DNA of 64,000 nucleotides from Lutimaribacter degradans (GCF_023703375.1 NZ_JAMQGO010000011.1:53622-117621), one strand, 5' to 3'. Counted from the first letter of the stretch, positions 25,626-34,734 are shown. The notes: generated by a model from the sequence alone, not told the origin. Made by a program: numbers and translations.

Positions 25626-27041
25626 ATGCTGGACAAGCTGAGCGCCATCGTGGGCGCGACCAACGTGATGACGGGCGATGCGCGTGCGCGCTGGATGACC
25701 GAGTGGACGGGCTATTTCCCGTCTGATCCGTTGGCGGTTGTGCGCCCGGGCAGCACCGAGGAAGTGGCACAGGTCATCCGGCTGGCCAATGAAACCGGAA
25801 CCCCTGTCGTGCCTGTCAGCGGCAACACGGGCTTGGCCGGCGGAACGCAAGCGGTCGGTGCCATTACCTTGTCATTGGATCGCATGAACAAGATTCACGA
25901 AATCCGGCCCGATGCGCGCATCGCCATTGTCGATGCCGGTGTGATCCTGTCGGACATGCACCAGGCGGCCGAGGCTGAGAGCTTGATATTTCCGCTGACG
26001 TTCGGGGCTAAGGGCTCGGCCATGATAGGGGGGGTGCTGTCGACCAATGCAGGTGGATCGAACGTATTGCGCTATGGCAATACGCGCGACCTGGTGCTTG
26101 GAATCGAGGCCGTTCTTCCCAACGGCGAGGTCGTCAACCTGATGAGCGAGCTACACAAGGACAACTCGGGCTACAACCTGCGCCACCTTTTGGTCGGGGC
26201 CGAGGGCACGCTGGGCGTGATCACGCGCGCGGTGCTGAAACTGATGCCGAAACCGCGCGCCTATGCCACCGCGATGGTGGCGGTTCCGACGCTGGAACAG
26301 GCGCTGCTGTTGCTCAATCGTTTGCAAGAAGCCACCGGCGGCGCCGTCGAGGCCTTCGAATACATGCCCCGCAATTATATCGAGGCGCATAAGCGGCTGA
26401 ACCCCGCTAACCGCGCCCCCTTTGACGAAATGCACGACATCAACCTGATGGTCGAGGTCGGCGCCACCGCCCCGCGCGATGTAACGCCGGGGCCCGATGG
26501 CGTCGTGCCCATCGCCGCGCATCTGGAGCAGACATTGGCCGACATGTTCGAACAGGGGCTGCTGCTCGATGCTGTGGTGGCCCAGAACGACTCACAGCGG
26601 CAGGCCATGTGGGAACGGCGCGAGGCCGCCGCCGAGATCGTCATGGGGTCGGGGCGGCCGGTGTCGAACAACGATATCGCGGTGCCCGTCGACAAGGTGG
26701 CCGAGTTCTTTGCGCGTATGACCCCAAGGCTCGATGCGCTCGATCCTGGGGCCGAGCCAATCGTGGTGGCGCATCTGGGGGATGGCAACGTGCACTATGC
26801 CGTTTGGATGAGTGTCGAGGACGCGCGCACGAAGGATGCCGTGACCGAGGCGGTCGAGGACGAGGTTCTGCGGCTTGGCGGGTCGTTCTCGGCCGAACAT
26901 GGGATCGGCCAGGGCAAGCTGTCGTCAATGGCCCGGCGCAAGGACAGGGTGGCGCTGGCCGCGATGCGCGCAATCAAGCAGGCGCTTGACCCGAATGGCA
27001 TCATGAACCCCGGCAAGGTGCTGCCGCCGGTGAACGATTGA
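25626..27041 (+). CDS. FAD-linked 2-hydroxy-acid oxidoreductase (GlcD/D-2-hydroxyglutarate dehydrogenase-like)
   Basis: A 471-residue flavoprotein. The FAD-binding PCMH domain is at about residues 35-215 (GNTGLAGGTQ, GAKGSAMIGGVLSTNAGGSNVLRYG), and the C-terminal oxidase domain has the metal-site motifs VAHLGDGNVHY and SAEHGIGQGK. Relatives oxidise D-lactate, D-2-hydroxyglutarate or glycolate and pass electrons to a quinone or ETF. The start follows GGAGGAGCGG. It is followed after 13 bp by the peptidase gene. The exact substrate cannot be read. Confidence 0.9.
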   Translation: MLDKLSAIVGATNVMTGDARARWMTEWTGYFPSDPLAVVRPGSTEEVAQVIRLANETGTPVVPVSGNTGLAGGTQAVGAITLSLDRMNKIHEIRPDARIAIVDAGVILSDMHQAAEAESLIFPLTFGAKGSAMIGGVLSTNAGGSNVLRYGNTRDLVLGIEAVLPNGEVVNLMSELHKDNSGYNLRHLLVGAEGTLGVITRAVLKLMPKPRAYATAMVAVPTLEQALLLLNRLQEATGGAVEAFEYMPRNYIEAHKRLNPANRAPFDEMHDINLMVEVGATAPRDVTPGPDGVVPIAAHLEQTLADMFEQGLLLDAVVAQNDSQRQAMWERREAAAEIVMGSGRPVSNNDIAVPVDKVAEFFARMTPRLDALDPGAEPIVVAHLGDGNVHYAVWMSVEDARTKDAVTEAVEDEVLRLGGSFSAEHGIGQGKLSSMARRKDRVALAAMRAIKQALDPNGIMNPGKVLPPVND

Positions 27042-27054
27042 CCGGCTGCGCGAG

Positions 27055-28119
27055 ATGACCACACCGCGCGCCCGTGACCTTGGCCTCCCGTTTCCTGGCA
27101 CGCCGGGTCCGCTGAACGCGATAACCGACGTGGCAGGCATCCACGTGGGGTGCACCACGTTGACCGATCCGGCCCGCGCCATGCGCACCGGCGTAACCGC
27201 GATCGTGCCACATGCAGACGCGGCGCAGCCCGTGCCCGTTCGTGCCGGGCAATTCAGCCTGAATGGCAATGGCGAGATGACCGGCACACACTGGATACAG
27301 GATGGCGGCTATTTCGTCGGGCCGGTCTGTATCACCAATACCCACGGGGTGGGCGCGGTGCATGACGGCGTGACGCGCTGGATGCTGCGCCGCCATGCCG
27401 GGTTCTACCGCGACAATCACGCCTGGTTCATGCCGGTGGTGGCCGAGACCTATGATGGCGTGCTGAACGATATCACCGCCATGCATGTGCGCCCCGATCA
27501 CGCGATCGACGCGTTGAACGCCGCTGCCCCCGGGCCGGTGGCCGAGGGTGCGGTGGGTGGCGGTAACGGCATGATCGCCTACGAGTTCAAGGGCGGCACC
27601 GGAACGTCATCGCGCGTGCTGCAGGTTGGCGGGCGCGATGTGACATTGGGTGCGCTGGTGCAGGCCAATCACGGTATCCGGCCATGGCTGAACGTGTTGG
27701 GCCAGCCTGTCGGGCGGCTGATGCCCGAGGGCGCGCTACATGGCGCCGAGATGGGCTCGATCATCGTGGTTCTGGCCACGGATGCGCCCCTGTCGGCACT
27801 GTCGCTGCGCCACCTGGCGCGGCGGGCAGCCCTTGGTATCGGGCGTGGCGGAACGCCGGGCGGAAACAATTCCGGGGATATCTTCCTTGCCTTCTCGGTT
27901 GCCGATCCGCAACCGATGCCGCAGCTGACCGGGCCCGAGATTACGCGCACCGAGATCAACCCCGAATACCTTGATCTGCTATACTTGGCGGCAGTCGAGG
28001 CGGTGGAAGAAGCGGTGGTGAATGCCCTTGTCGCGGCCGAGGACGTGCCCACTGTCAAGCCGGCTGGAAAGGTCTGCCGGGCAATCGACAAGGACGCGTT
28101 GGCGGCGCTTTTCAGATAA
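27055..28119 (+). CDS. P1 family peptidase (DmpA/D-aminopeptidase type)
   Basis: A 354-residue N-terminal-nucleophile-type hydrolase of the DmpA family, which self-cleaves before a Ser or Thr to give two subunits. It opens with the family pattern GPLNAITDVAGIHVGCTTL, has VGGGNGMIAYEFKGGTGTSSR in the middle, and carries the cleavage/nucleophile region GRGGTPGGNNSGDIFLAFS near residue 270. Relatives release N-terminal amino acids, including D- or beta-amino acids, from short peptides. It lacks an export signal. It ends 21 bp before the convergent accA stop. Confidence 0.9.
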   Translation: MTTPRARDLGLPFPGTPGPLNAITDVAGIHVGCTTLTDPARAMRTGVTAIVPHADAAQPVPVRAGQFSLNGNGEMTGTHWIQDGGYFVGPVCITNTHGVGAVHDGVTRWMLRRHAGFYRDNHAWFMPVVAETYDGVLNDITAMHVRPDHAIDALNAAAPGPVAEGAVGGGNGMIAYEFKGGTGTSSRVLQVGGRDVTLGALVQANHGIRPWLNVLGQPVGRLMPEGALHGAEMGSIIVVLATDAPLSALSLRHLARRAALGIGRGGTPGGNNSGDIFLAFSVADPQPMPQLTGPEITRTEINPEYLDLLYLAAVEAVEEAVVNALVAAEDVPTVKPAGKVCRAIDKDALAALFR

Positions 28120-28140
28120 GGGGCAAGCCGTCGTCCGCCT

Positions 28141-29103
28141 TCAGGCCGCCAGCCCCTTTGACCCGATATCAAGGTATTTCCGGCGCCGGTCAGACAGCAG
28201 TTTTTTCGCGCTCAGTCCTGACATCTCGGCCAGCATCGCGCCGATGGCCTCACCCACTGCCGTGATTGTCGCGGTGGTGTCGCGATGCGCCCCACCCAAG
28301 GGTTCGGGGATTACACGGTCGGCCACGCCCAGCTTGTGCAGGTCTTGGGCAGTCAAACGAAGGGCTTCGGCAGCCTCGCGCATTTTTTCGGCGTCTTTCC
28401 ACAGGATGCTGGCGCAGCCTTCGGGGCTGATCACCGAGTAGACGGAATGTTCCAGCATTGCCACGCGGTTCGCCGTGGCAAAGGCCACCGCACCGCCCGA
28501 GCCACCTTCGCCGATAATCACGCTGACAAGCGGCACTCGCAGGGCCAGGCATTTTTCGGTTGCGCGCGCGATCGCCTCGGACTGGCCACGCTCTTCGGCC
28601 CCTTTGCCGGGATAAGCACCGGGCGTATCCACCAGCGTTACGACCGGCAGGCCGAAACGGTCGGCCATGTCCATCAGGCGCACGGCCTTGCGGTATCCTT
28701 CGGGTCGGGCCATGCCGAAATTACGCTCGATCCGGCTTTTGGTGTCGTTGCCTTTTTCATGGCCGATCACCATTACGGGTTGGTCGTCGAAGCGCGCCAG
28801 GCCACCCATAACGGCGTGGTCGTCTGCAAAATTCCGGTCGCCCGCCAAGGGCGTGTATTCGGAAAACAGAGCCTCGATATAATCGCGGCAATGCGGGCGC
28901 TCGGGGTGGCGGGCCACCTGGCATTTGCGCCAGGGCGTCAGCGATTTGTAAAGATCTTGCAGCAGCGCATGGGCCTTGCGGTCAAGGGCCCTTGCCTCGT
29001 CCTCGATATCCATTTCCTCGTTCTGGCGCGCCATGGCGCGCAGCTCTTCGGCCTTGCCTTCAATCTCGGCCAGGGGTTTTTCGAAGTCGAGGTAATTGGT
29101 CAT
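28141..29103 (-). CDS. accA: Acetyl-CoA carboxylase carboxyltransferase subunit alpha
   Basis: The 320-residue alpha half of the carboxyltransferase that makes malonyl-CoA for fatty-acid synthesis. N-terminal [18 protein letters not shown], then [47 protein letters not shown] and [13 protein letters not shown] are diagnostic. Length and motifs are normal. The partner accD lies about 12 kb away on the same strand. It stands alone; a GC-rich hairpin lies upstream. Confidence 0.97.
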   Translation of the reverse strand: MTNYLDFEKPLAEIEGKAEELRAMARQNEEMDIEDEARALDRKAHALLQDLYKSLTPWRKCQVARHPERPHCRDYIEALFSEYTPLAGDRNFADDHAVMGGLARFDDQPVMVIGHEKGNDTKSRIERNFGMARPEGYRKAVRLMDMADRFGLPVVTLVDTPGAYPGKGAEERGQSEAIARATEKCLALRVPLVSVIIGEGGSGGAVAFATANRVAMLEHSVYSVISPEGCASILWKDAEKMREAAEALRLTAQDLHKLGVADRVIPEPLGGAHRDTTATITAVGEAIGAMLAEMSGLSAKKLLSDRRRKYLDIGSKGLAA

Positions 29104-29163
29104 GCCGACGGCTCCAACGCTGTTTCAGGCTATATGGCTGCCTGCGCGTTGAATTGCAATCAT

Positions 29164-29194
29164 GCGCGGGGGCGTCGGCAAAGACGCCCCGCGC
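29164..29194 (-). terminator. GC-rich hairpin after the LTXXQ-protein gene
   Basis: GCGCGGGG(G)CGTC pairs with GACGCCCCGCGC (12 bp, one bulged G) across GGCAAA. It begins 10 bp after the stop of the leftward gene at 29204. There is no T-run, so it may act with Rho or as a 3'-end stabiliser. Confidence 0.45.
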
Positions 29195-29203
29195 CGGATG
29201 GCA

Positions 29204-29614
29204 TCACTTGGCCCGGTAAAGCGCCACCATCTGGGCGAATTGATCTTCGGTCAGGACGCCGCGCCAATGGTCGGTGCATGCCGAGCGCATCAGCACCAGC
29301 CTGGTTTCCACCTCACCCACCTTTTGGGCCAGCGCCTCGCGCTCGGCCTGGGGGGCGCCTTCGATGATCGCCTGGCGAAGGGCCGCCCGTGCGTCGCGAG
29401 CCTCGGTTTCGGTGGCCTTGCGCTTTGCCGGCATGGTCGAGGTCCATTGCTTGAGATCGGCGCGTTGTACCTCGGTCAGGTTCAAGACGTCGGCGTTTTT
29501 CACGATGACAGGCGTGAATGCGACGATCGGGGCCGACAATTCGCGGGGGCCCTCGGCCAGTGCGGGGGCGGCGGCGAGGGTTGCGGCGATTGCGGTAAGG
29601 GCAAATTTTCTCAT
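29204..29614 (-). CDS. Periplasmic LTXXQ-motif protein (Spy/CpxP/ZraP-like)
   Basis: A 136-residue exported protein with a signal peptide (MRKFALTAIAATLAAAPALA, cleavage near residue 20) and an all-helical mature part. It holds two LTXXQ motifs, NLTEVQ near residue 45 and VLTEDQ near residue 122, the hallmark of the Spy/CpxP family of periplasmic chaperones and metal-linked stress proteins. A single Cys lies in SACTDH. The start at 29614 is chosen over one four codons earlier because it gives the clean signal peptide. An FNR-type promoter lies directly upstream, so expression under low oxygen is likely. Confidence 0.75.
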   Translation of the reverse strand: MRKFALTAIAATLAAAPALAEGPRELSAPIVAFTPVIVKNADVLNLTEVQRADLKQWTSTMPAKRKATETEARDARAALRQAIIEGAPQAEREALAQKVGEVETRLVLMRSACTDHWRGVLTEDQFAQMVALYRAK

Positions 29615-29643
29615 TGAGAACTCCAACTTGGTGAATAGGCAAG

Positions 29644-29691
29644 TTGCTCAAATATATGCAGAGAGCGGAATGTGACTTTGATGCAAATCAA
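29644..29691 (-). promoter_or_regulatory. FNR-activated class II promoter for the LTXXQ gene
   Basis: TTGATGCAAATCAA (29678-29691) is a perfect match to the FNR box TTGAT-N4-ATCAA. On the minus strand TATATT (29656-29651) serves as the -10. A transcript starting near 29644 would place the centre of the box at about -41, the exact spacing of class II FNR promoters. It lies 64 bp upstream of the gene and also just past the lysE-type stop. Confidence 0.8.
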
Positions 29692-29701
29692 TATCACTGA
29701 G

Positions 29702-30304
29702 TCACATTTTCCCGGGCCACAGCACCGGAATCAGCGAGGCCAGCAAAAGCGCCGCCATTGTCCAGTTGAACGCCCGCAACCGGCGGCGGCTGGACAGCAC
29801 CCGCTGCAACTGCTGACCCAGAACCGTCCAAGTGCTGACCGACGGCAGGTTGATGGCGCCGAAGATCACCGCGACCAGCCCGATCGCCTGCCACGTCCTG
29901 TCGGGCGCGTACAGCGTGATCGCCGTCAGCCCCATCTGCCAAGCCTTGGGGTTGACCCATTGGAACAGTGCCGCTTGCATGAATGTCATCGGCCGACCGA
30001 CGACGCCATCGGTGCGCGGCATGTCGGCGTTGGCGATCTTCCACGCCAGCCAAGCCAGGTAGATGATTCCGACAATCGTCAGCAGGTCATGCAACACGGG
30101 TATCGCATCGAAAACCTGCATTAACCCCAGCCCAACCAACACGATCATCACCGTGAACCCGATGCCGATACCCAACATATGCGGAATCGTGCGGCGAAAT
30201 CCGAAATTCGCGCCCGAGGCCATCAGCATCATGTTGTTCGGCCCCGGCGTTATCGATGAGACGAAGGCGAAGAGTGCAAGGCCGGAAAGAAGTGTCTGCT
30301 CCAT
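29702..30304 (-). CDS. LysE/RhtB-family amino-acid exporter
   Basis: A 200-residue membrane protein with about six hydrophobic segments and the family signature SSITPGPNNMMLMASGANFGFR at the first loop, followed by GFTVMIVLVGLGL and FQWVNPKAWQM. Such proteins export amino acids or their derivatives driven by the proton gradient. The start at 30304 gives the normal N terminus (MEQTLLSGLALFAFV); an upstream ATG adds 25 polar residues unlikely to be translated. The substrate is unknown. Confidence 0.9.
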   Translation of the reverse strand: MEQTLLSGLALFAFVSSITPGPNNMMLMASGANFGFRRTIPHMLGIGIGFTVMIVLVGLGLMQVFDAIPVLHDLLTIVGIIYLAWLAWKIANADMPRTDGVVGRPMTFMQAALFQWVNPKAWQMGLTAITLYAPDRTWQAIGLVAVIFGAINLPSVSTWTVLGQQLQRVLSSRRRLRAFNWTMAALLLASLIPVLWPGKM

Positions 30305-30521
30305 GCCCACAACTTTATGCCGTGATTGTGGAGATGGAATCGCAAACTGACGGCAAAAGCCGATGAATTTGCAATCCATGACGATCCTGCATGATCAAGG
30401 CCGCAGCATATTGCACGCCTTGTCGAGCGGTGGGTGCATCAGCACGCTTTCGCCTGCCAGTCGCACAGGCCCATTGGCAGGCGCGTGCTGCCTTTGGCGG
30501 CCTCACGGGCAAGATGAAGGA

Positions 30522-31154
30522 TCAGGTGGCAAGGGCCATCAACCCGCACCGGGTTGCGGTTGCGATGTCGGTTCGCGCAACTGGCGCGCCTTGCGTCATC
30601 AAGGCGTCGGCAAAGGCGTCGGCCAACGCCCCGTCGCCCACGAGGCGCAATTGATGACCCAGCCACCAGCGCCGCGCGGCCGCCAGGTCGGCCCCGACGA
30701 GGTGCGAAAGCGCATGGTCCGGATCGGCCGCAAGCGCGCTTGTCAGCCGTTCCGGGCGGGACATGATCTCTTCCATCGCGGGTTGATCCAGAAGACCATC
30801 GGCGCCAAGGGCCTGGACAAGTGTTGGGGTGACGGTGGCAAGGGCGCTGATTGCCTCGCCGGCGCTGACATGGGTCCAGTGGGCATGGGGTGACAGGATC
30901 ACCAGAACAATGCCGTCCCAGTTGGGGTTTTCGGCGACGGCACCCAGCGTCAGCAGGCGGGCAAGCGCGGGCAGATACCCGGCATCGCCCCGCAGCGGAC
31001 CAAGGCCGGCCAAGCGGGCGGGAAAGCTTTGCGCGGGGGCGCTGTCGGACACGGTCAGGTCTGGCTGGCCCGCATCCGTTGGAGTGGCGTCATCCGATGT
31101 GACGCGCCACAGGGCCGTCCGGTTCGGGGTATCAAGGGCGATGATCCGTGCCAT
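30522..31154 (-). CDS. Short 2-dehydro-3-deoxygalactonokinase-like protein (DgoK family, N-terminal part reduced)
   Basis: A 210-residue protein whose second half resembles DgoK sugar-acid kinases: VILSPHAHWTHVSAGEAISALATVTPTL fits the LPGTHTKWV...GEI..F.T.MTGEL region, and SHLVGADLAAARRWW with the closing TRCGLMALA fits the DgoK C terminus. Full DgoK is roughly 290 residues or more, and its N-terminal nucleotide-binding half is shortened here with no clear ATP-binding motif. The Gly-Thr-His of the middle motif is degenerate (SPHAH). It may not be an active kinase. It starts 10 bp after the SulP stop on the same strand, so it is probably the last gene of that unit. Confidence 0.5.
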   Translation of the reverse strand: MARIIALDTPNRTALWRVTSDDATPTDAGQPDLTVSDSAPAQSFPARLAGLGPLRGDAGYLPALARLLTLGAVAENPNWDGIVLVILSPHAHWTHVSAGEAISALATVTPTLVQALGADGLLDQPAMEEIMSRPERLTSALAADPDHALSHLVGADLAAARRWWLGHQLRLVGDGALADAFADALMTQGAPVARTDIATATRCGLMALAT

Positions 31155-31164
31155 GGGCGCGGGC

Positions 31165-32928
31165 TTAGCTGCCTGGCTCCGTGCTGTCCAGCGCTTGCGG
31201 CCCGGTCAACACGCGCCACGCGTCATATTGCGACAGGTAGACCTGGCCGGTCAGTTCATCCAGGAAATGGCTGCGTTTCAGGCGGTCCATCACGGGGCCC
31301 TTGACCTCGGACATGTGCAGGGAAATGCCCAGGTCGCGCAGACGCTGGTTGATCGCCTCCAGGCTTTCCAGCGCGCTCATGTCGATTTCGTTCACGGCCG
31401 AGCACATCAGCACGACATGGCGGATCGGTTCGTCGCAGGAGATGCGGTTGTACACGTAATCCTCGAGAAAGCGGGCATTGGCGAAATAAAGGCTTTCGTC
31501 AATGCGCAGCGTGACCATTTCGGGGCGGGTTTCGACCTTGTGCCGATTGATGTTGCGGAAATGCTGGGTGCCGGGCACCAGACCGACCTCGGCCACGTGT
31601 GGGCGCGATGTCTTGTAAAGAAACAGCCCGATCGACAGGATCACGCCTGCCGACACGCCCATTTCCACGCCGAAACCCAGCGTCAGGAATATGGTCGCGG
31701 CCACGGCGGCGAAATCGACGCGTGAATACCCCCAGGCCTTGGTCAGGATCGAGAAATCCACGAGGCTGAGCACGGCAACGATGATGGTGGCGGCCAGCGT
31801 GGCCTTGGGCAGGAAGAACAGCAACGGTGTCAGCAGCAGCGCGGCCAGAAGAATTCCGACGGCGGTAAACGCGCCTGCTGCAGGCGTTTCGGCACCGGCG
31901 TCGAAATTGACGACCGAACGGGCGAAACCGCCGGTGACGGGGTAACCGCCGGTCACGGCCGCAGCGATGTTCGACGCGCCAAGGCCGACAAGCTCTTGGT
32001 CCGGCACGATCCGCTGGCGTTTCTTGGCGGCCAGCGTTTGCGCGACGGAAACGGATTCTACGAAACCGATGATCGAGATCAGAAGCGCCGATATGAAAAG
32101 CTGCCCCCAGAGATCAGCGCTGAAGGACGGCGCGGTAAGGGGCGGCAGGCCCATCGGCACGTCGCCGACGATGGCCACCCCCTTGTTTTCAAGGTCGAAG
32201 ATCCAGACCGCCAGCGTTGTCACCACGACGGCCCCCACTGGCCCGGCCTTGGCCAGGATGTCGGCCAGCCGGGGTTTCATGCCCGTTGCCAGCAACAAGG
32301 GTTTCAACCCCTTGCGCACCCAGAACAGGAAAGCGGTTGTCGTTACCCCGATGGCCAGCGTGATCGGGTTTACCATGTGCTGATGGGCGAACAGGTCGCC
32401 CCAGATTGTGATCAGTGTATGGCCATGCGCCTCGACCCCCATGATGTGCTTCAACTGCGACGAGGCGATCAACACACCGGATGCGGTAATAAAGCCCGCG
32501 ATCACCGGGTGTGACAGGAAATTGGCAAGGAATCCAAGGCGAAAGATGCCCATCACCATCAGGATCACCCCCGAGATGAAGGCAAGCGTTATGGCCGCCA
32601 GCGCGTATTGCGCCGGGTCCGACAGACCGAGATTGCCAATAGCCGCCGCTGTCATCAGGGACACAACCGCCACCGGCCCCACGGCCAGCGCACGAGAGGT
32701 GCCGAAAATGGCATAGGCCACCAGTGGCAGGATCGAGGCGTAAAGCCCCATTTCGGGTGGCAGACCGGCCAGCAGCGCGTAGGCCAGCGATTGCGGGATC
32801 AGCATGATTGTCACGATCACCGCTGCGACCATGTCCGATGTCAGCGTGTCACGGTCATAGGTTCGCGACCATTCGAAAATGGGCAGATTCCGTTCAAGCG
32901 TGGCACGGGTGATCTTGGGCAGGGTCAT
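31165..32928 (-). CDS. SulP-family anion transporter with STAS domain
   Basis: A 587-residue membrane protein. About 10-12 hydrophobic segments occupy residues 25-430, with the SulP signature region PQSLAYALLAGLPPEMGLYAS near the start and GFVESVSVAQTLAAKK in the middle. A C-terminal STAS domain (about 455-570) contains VLMCSAVNEIDMSALESLE. SulP proteins carry sulfate, bicarbonate or other anions. The start at 32928 has AGGACG upstream. A sulfide-type operator lies 34 bp before it and the neighbouring genes handle sulfide, so sulfate or sulfite movement is the likely role here. Confidence 0.9.
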   Translation of the reverse strand: MTLPKITRATLERNLPIFEWSRTYDRDTLTSDMVAAVIVTIMLIPQSLAYALLAGLPPEMGLYASILPLVAYAIFGTSRALAVGPVAVVSLMTAAAIGNLGLSDPAQYALAAITLAFISGVILMVMGIFRLGFLANFLSHPVIAGFITASGVLIASSQLKHIMGVEAHGHTLITIWGDLFAHQHMVNPITLAIGVTTTAFLFWVRKGLKPLLLATGMKPRLADILAKAGPVGAVVVTTLAVWIFDLENKGVAIVGDVPMGLPPLTAPSFSADLWGQLFISALLISIIGFVESVSVAQTLAAKKRQRIVPDQELVGLGASNIAAAVTGGYPVTGGFARSVVNFDAGAETPAAGAFTAVGILLAALLLTPLLFFLPKATLAATIIVAVLSLVDFSILTKAWGYSRVDFAAVAATIFLTLGFGVEMGVSAGVILSIGLFLYKTSRPHVAEVGLVPGTQHFRNINRHKVETRPEMVTLRIDESLYFANARFLEDYVYNRISCDEPIRHVVLMCSAVNEIDMSALESLEAINQRLRDLGISLHMSEVKGPVMDRLKRSHFLDELTGQVYLSQYDAWRVLTGPQALDSTEPGS

Positions 32929-32959
32929 GGCGCGTCCTGTTTGCTGCTGCGGCGTAGAT

Positions 32960-32979
32960 ATATTCAGGATATGGAATAA
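32960..32979. promoter_or_regulatory. SqrR/BigR-type operator upstream of sulP
   Basis: ATATTC-AGGATATG-GAATAA is an exact match to the ATTC-N8-GAAT pattern I recall for the persulfide-sensing ArsR-type repressors SqrR and BigR. The ATTC half is at 32962-32965 and GAAT at 32974-32977. It lies in an AT-rich stretch 34 bp upstream of the SulP start, where it would cover the promoter. The regulator gene is not in the window. Confidence 0.65.
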
Positions 32980-33014
32980 ATAAAAGGGGGCAAACGCCAA
33001 GAAACCCGAAACGA

Positions 33015-33039
33015 AAGGGCACGCCGATGGCGCGCCCTT
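33015..33039 (-). terminator. Terminator after the sulfide oxidoreductase fusion gene
   Basis: AAGGGCACGCC pairs with GGCGCGCCCTT (one mismatch) across a 3-nt loop; on the minus strand the right arm ends in CCCTTTCG. It lies 21 bp past the stop and separates the fusion gene from the sulP promoter. Confidence 0.6.
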
Positions 33040-33060
33040 TTCAGGGGATAATCATCCGCC

Positions 33061-34734
33061 TTACTTGGCAGAAACTTTCTCAGGCTTGGCAAGCCATTCC
33101 TTCCCGCGCAGCATCGCCTTCCAGTAGACGGGGGGCAGGATCTGCTCTTTCAGGAACCAGGCGGCGCGTGTGGGCTTGGTGCCGTTGATCAGCCATTTGG
33201 GAAAGCTGGGTAGCAGCGTGCCTCCATAACCAAACTCGGCAAGAACGATCTTGCCCTTTTCGACCGTCAACGGGCAAGAACCATACCCGTTATACATCGC
33301 CTTCGGGTTGCTGCCGCGAATATCGGCCACCACGTTTTCGGCGACTATGGGGGCTTGCATCCGCGCGGCGGCAGCGGTCTTGGCGTTGGGGGCGTTCATC
33401 ACGTCACCCAGGCTCCAGACATTGTCATAGCTCTTGTGGCGCAGGGTGTTCTGGTCGACATCGACCCAGCCCGCCGCATCGGCCAGGGGCGAGACCCGGA
33501 TGAAATCTGGCGCGACCTGCGGCGGGGTAACATGCATCATGTCGAACTCTACGGTCACCTCGCGCGGTTCCTGCTCGGGTTCGGATACGCGGAAGGTGGC
33601 GGTTTTGGCCGGTCCATCGACGGCGATCAAGTTATGCCAGAAATTCAAGGTGGCGTCGTATTTCTTGACGTACTCCATCAGCGCCGGCACGTAATCCTTG
33701 ACCCCGAACAGCACGCCGCCCGCGTTCATGAATTCCACGTCGATGTTTTTCAGGCGGTTCAACCGGTGCCAGTGATCCGCCGACAGGTACATCGCCTTTT
33801 GCGGGGCGCCCGCGCATTTGATGGGCATGGGCGGTTGGGTGAAAAGGGCACGGCCCTCGCGCAGGCCCTTGACCAGTTCAAAGGTGTAAGGTGCCAGGTC
33901 ATAGCGATAGTTCGAGGTGATGCCGTTCTTGCCGAGCGTGTCCACCAGCCCGTCGACGGCATGCCAGTCGAGTTTCAGCCCCGGGCACACGATCAGCCGG
34001 TCGTATTTCACCACGCGGCAGCCATCCAGAATCACGGCATTGTCGTCGGGTTCGAAGGCGGCGACCGCGGATTTGATCCAGCGAACGCCCTTCGGGATCA
34101 GGCTGCCCATGGTCTTGGCGGTGGTGGCAGCATCAAAGACGCCCGCGCCGACCATAGTCCAGCCGGGCTGGTAATAATGGATATCGGCGGGGTCGAGGAT
34201 GGCGATGGACAGGCCCGGTTTGCGTTCCTTCAGGCTGGCGGCGACGGCAATGCCGGCGGCGCCCGCGCCCACGATCACCACGTCGAATTTCGCATCGCCT
34301 GTATTGGTGGGTGTCTTGCCGCCATTGACGATGCGGCGCACGACGCCCGCCATGTCATAGCCAGCCGCCTGCGTTGCGGCGAGAATGGCGGATGGCTCCT
34401 TCTCGCTGGCCTGGCTCAGTGACCACAGCGTTGCCGAACGTGTGCCGGTGCGGCAATAGGCCATAACCGGACCCGGCAGTTCAACCAACGCGCGGCCGAA
34501 ATCCTCGGCATCCTGATCGCTGACCTTTCCCGAAACGATGGGCAGGTAACGGGTTTCAAGCCCGGCGTCTTTGGCTGCGGCCGCGACCTCGTCAAAGGTG
34601 GGTTGGTCGGATGCCTCGCCATCGGGGCGGTTGCAGATGACCGAGCGGAAGCCCTGTTTTGCCAATTCCGCCATGTCTGCGGGCTGCAACTGGGGCGCCA
34701 CGCTGAGCTGGTCGGTAATATTCCTTATGTCCAT
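33061..34734 (-). CDS. DUF442 phosphatase/sulfurtransferase-like domain fused to type II sulfide:quinone oxidoreductase
   Basis: A 557-residue two-domain protein. Residues 1-110 are a BLH/DUF442 domain (NITDQLSVAPQLQPAD) with the P-loop AYCRTGTRSATLW, its Cys at 94 and Arg at 99. Residues 150-540 form an FAD oxidoreductase (VIVGAGAAG at 153-161) with two cysteines in the places expected for type II sulfide:quinone oxidoreductase: Cys307 in PIKCAGAPQKAMYL and Cys487 in NGYGSCPL. It should oxidise sulfide at the inner membrane, reduce ubiquinone, and handle the persulfide product with its first domain. It sits between cydB and sulP on the same strand and has an operator-like site upstream. Confidence 0.9.
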   Translation of the reverse strand: MDIRNITDQLSVAPQLQPADMAELAKQGFRSVICNRPDGEASDQPTFDEVAAAAKDAGLETRYLPIVSGKVSDQDAEDFGRALVELPGPVMAYCRTGTRSATLWSLSQASEKEPSAILAATQAAGYDMAGVVRRIVNGGKTPTNTGDAKFDVVIVGAGAAGIAVAASLKERKPGLSIAILDPADIHYYQPGWTMVGAGVFDAATTAKTMGSLIPKGVRWIKSAVAAFEPDDNAVILDGCRVVKYDRLIVCPGLKLDWHAVDGLVDTLGKNGITSNYRYDLAPYTFELVKGLREGRALFTQPPMPIKCAGAPQKAMYLSADHWHRLNRLKNIDVEFMNAGGVLFGVKDYVPALMEYVKKYDATLNFWHNLIAVDGPAKTATFRVSEPEQEPREVTVEFDMMHVTPPQVAPDFIRVSPLADAAGWVDVDQNTLRHKSYDNVWSLGDVMNAPNAKTAAAARMQAPIVAENVVADIRGSNPKAMYNGYGSCPLTVEKGKIVLAEFGYGGTLLPSFPKWLINGTKPTRAAWFLKEQILPPVYWKAMLRGKEWLAKPEKVSAK

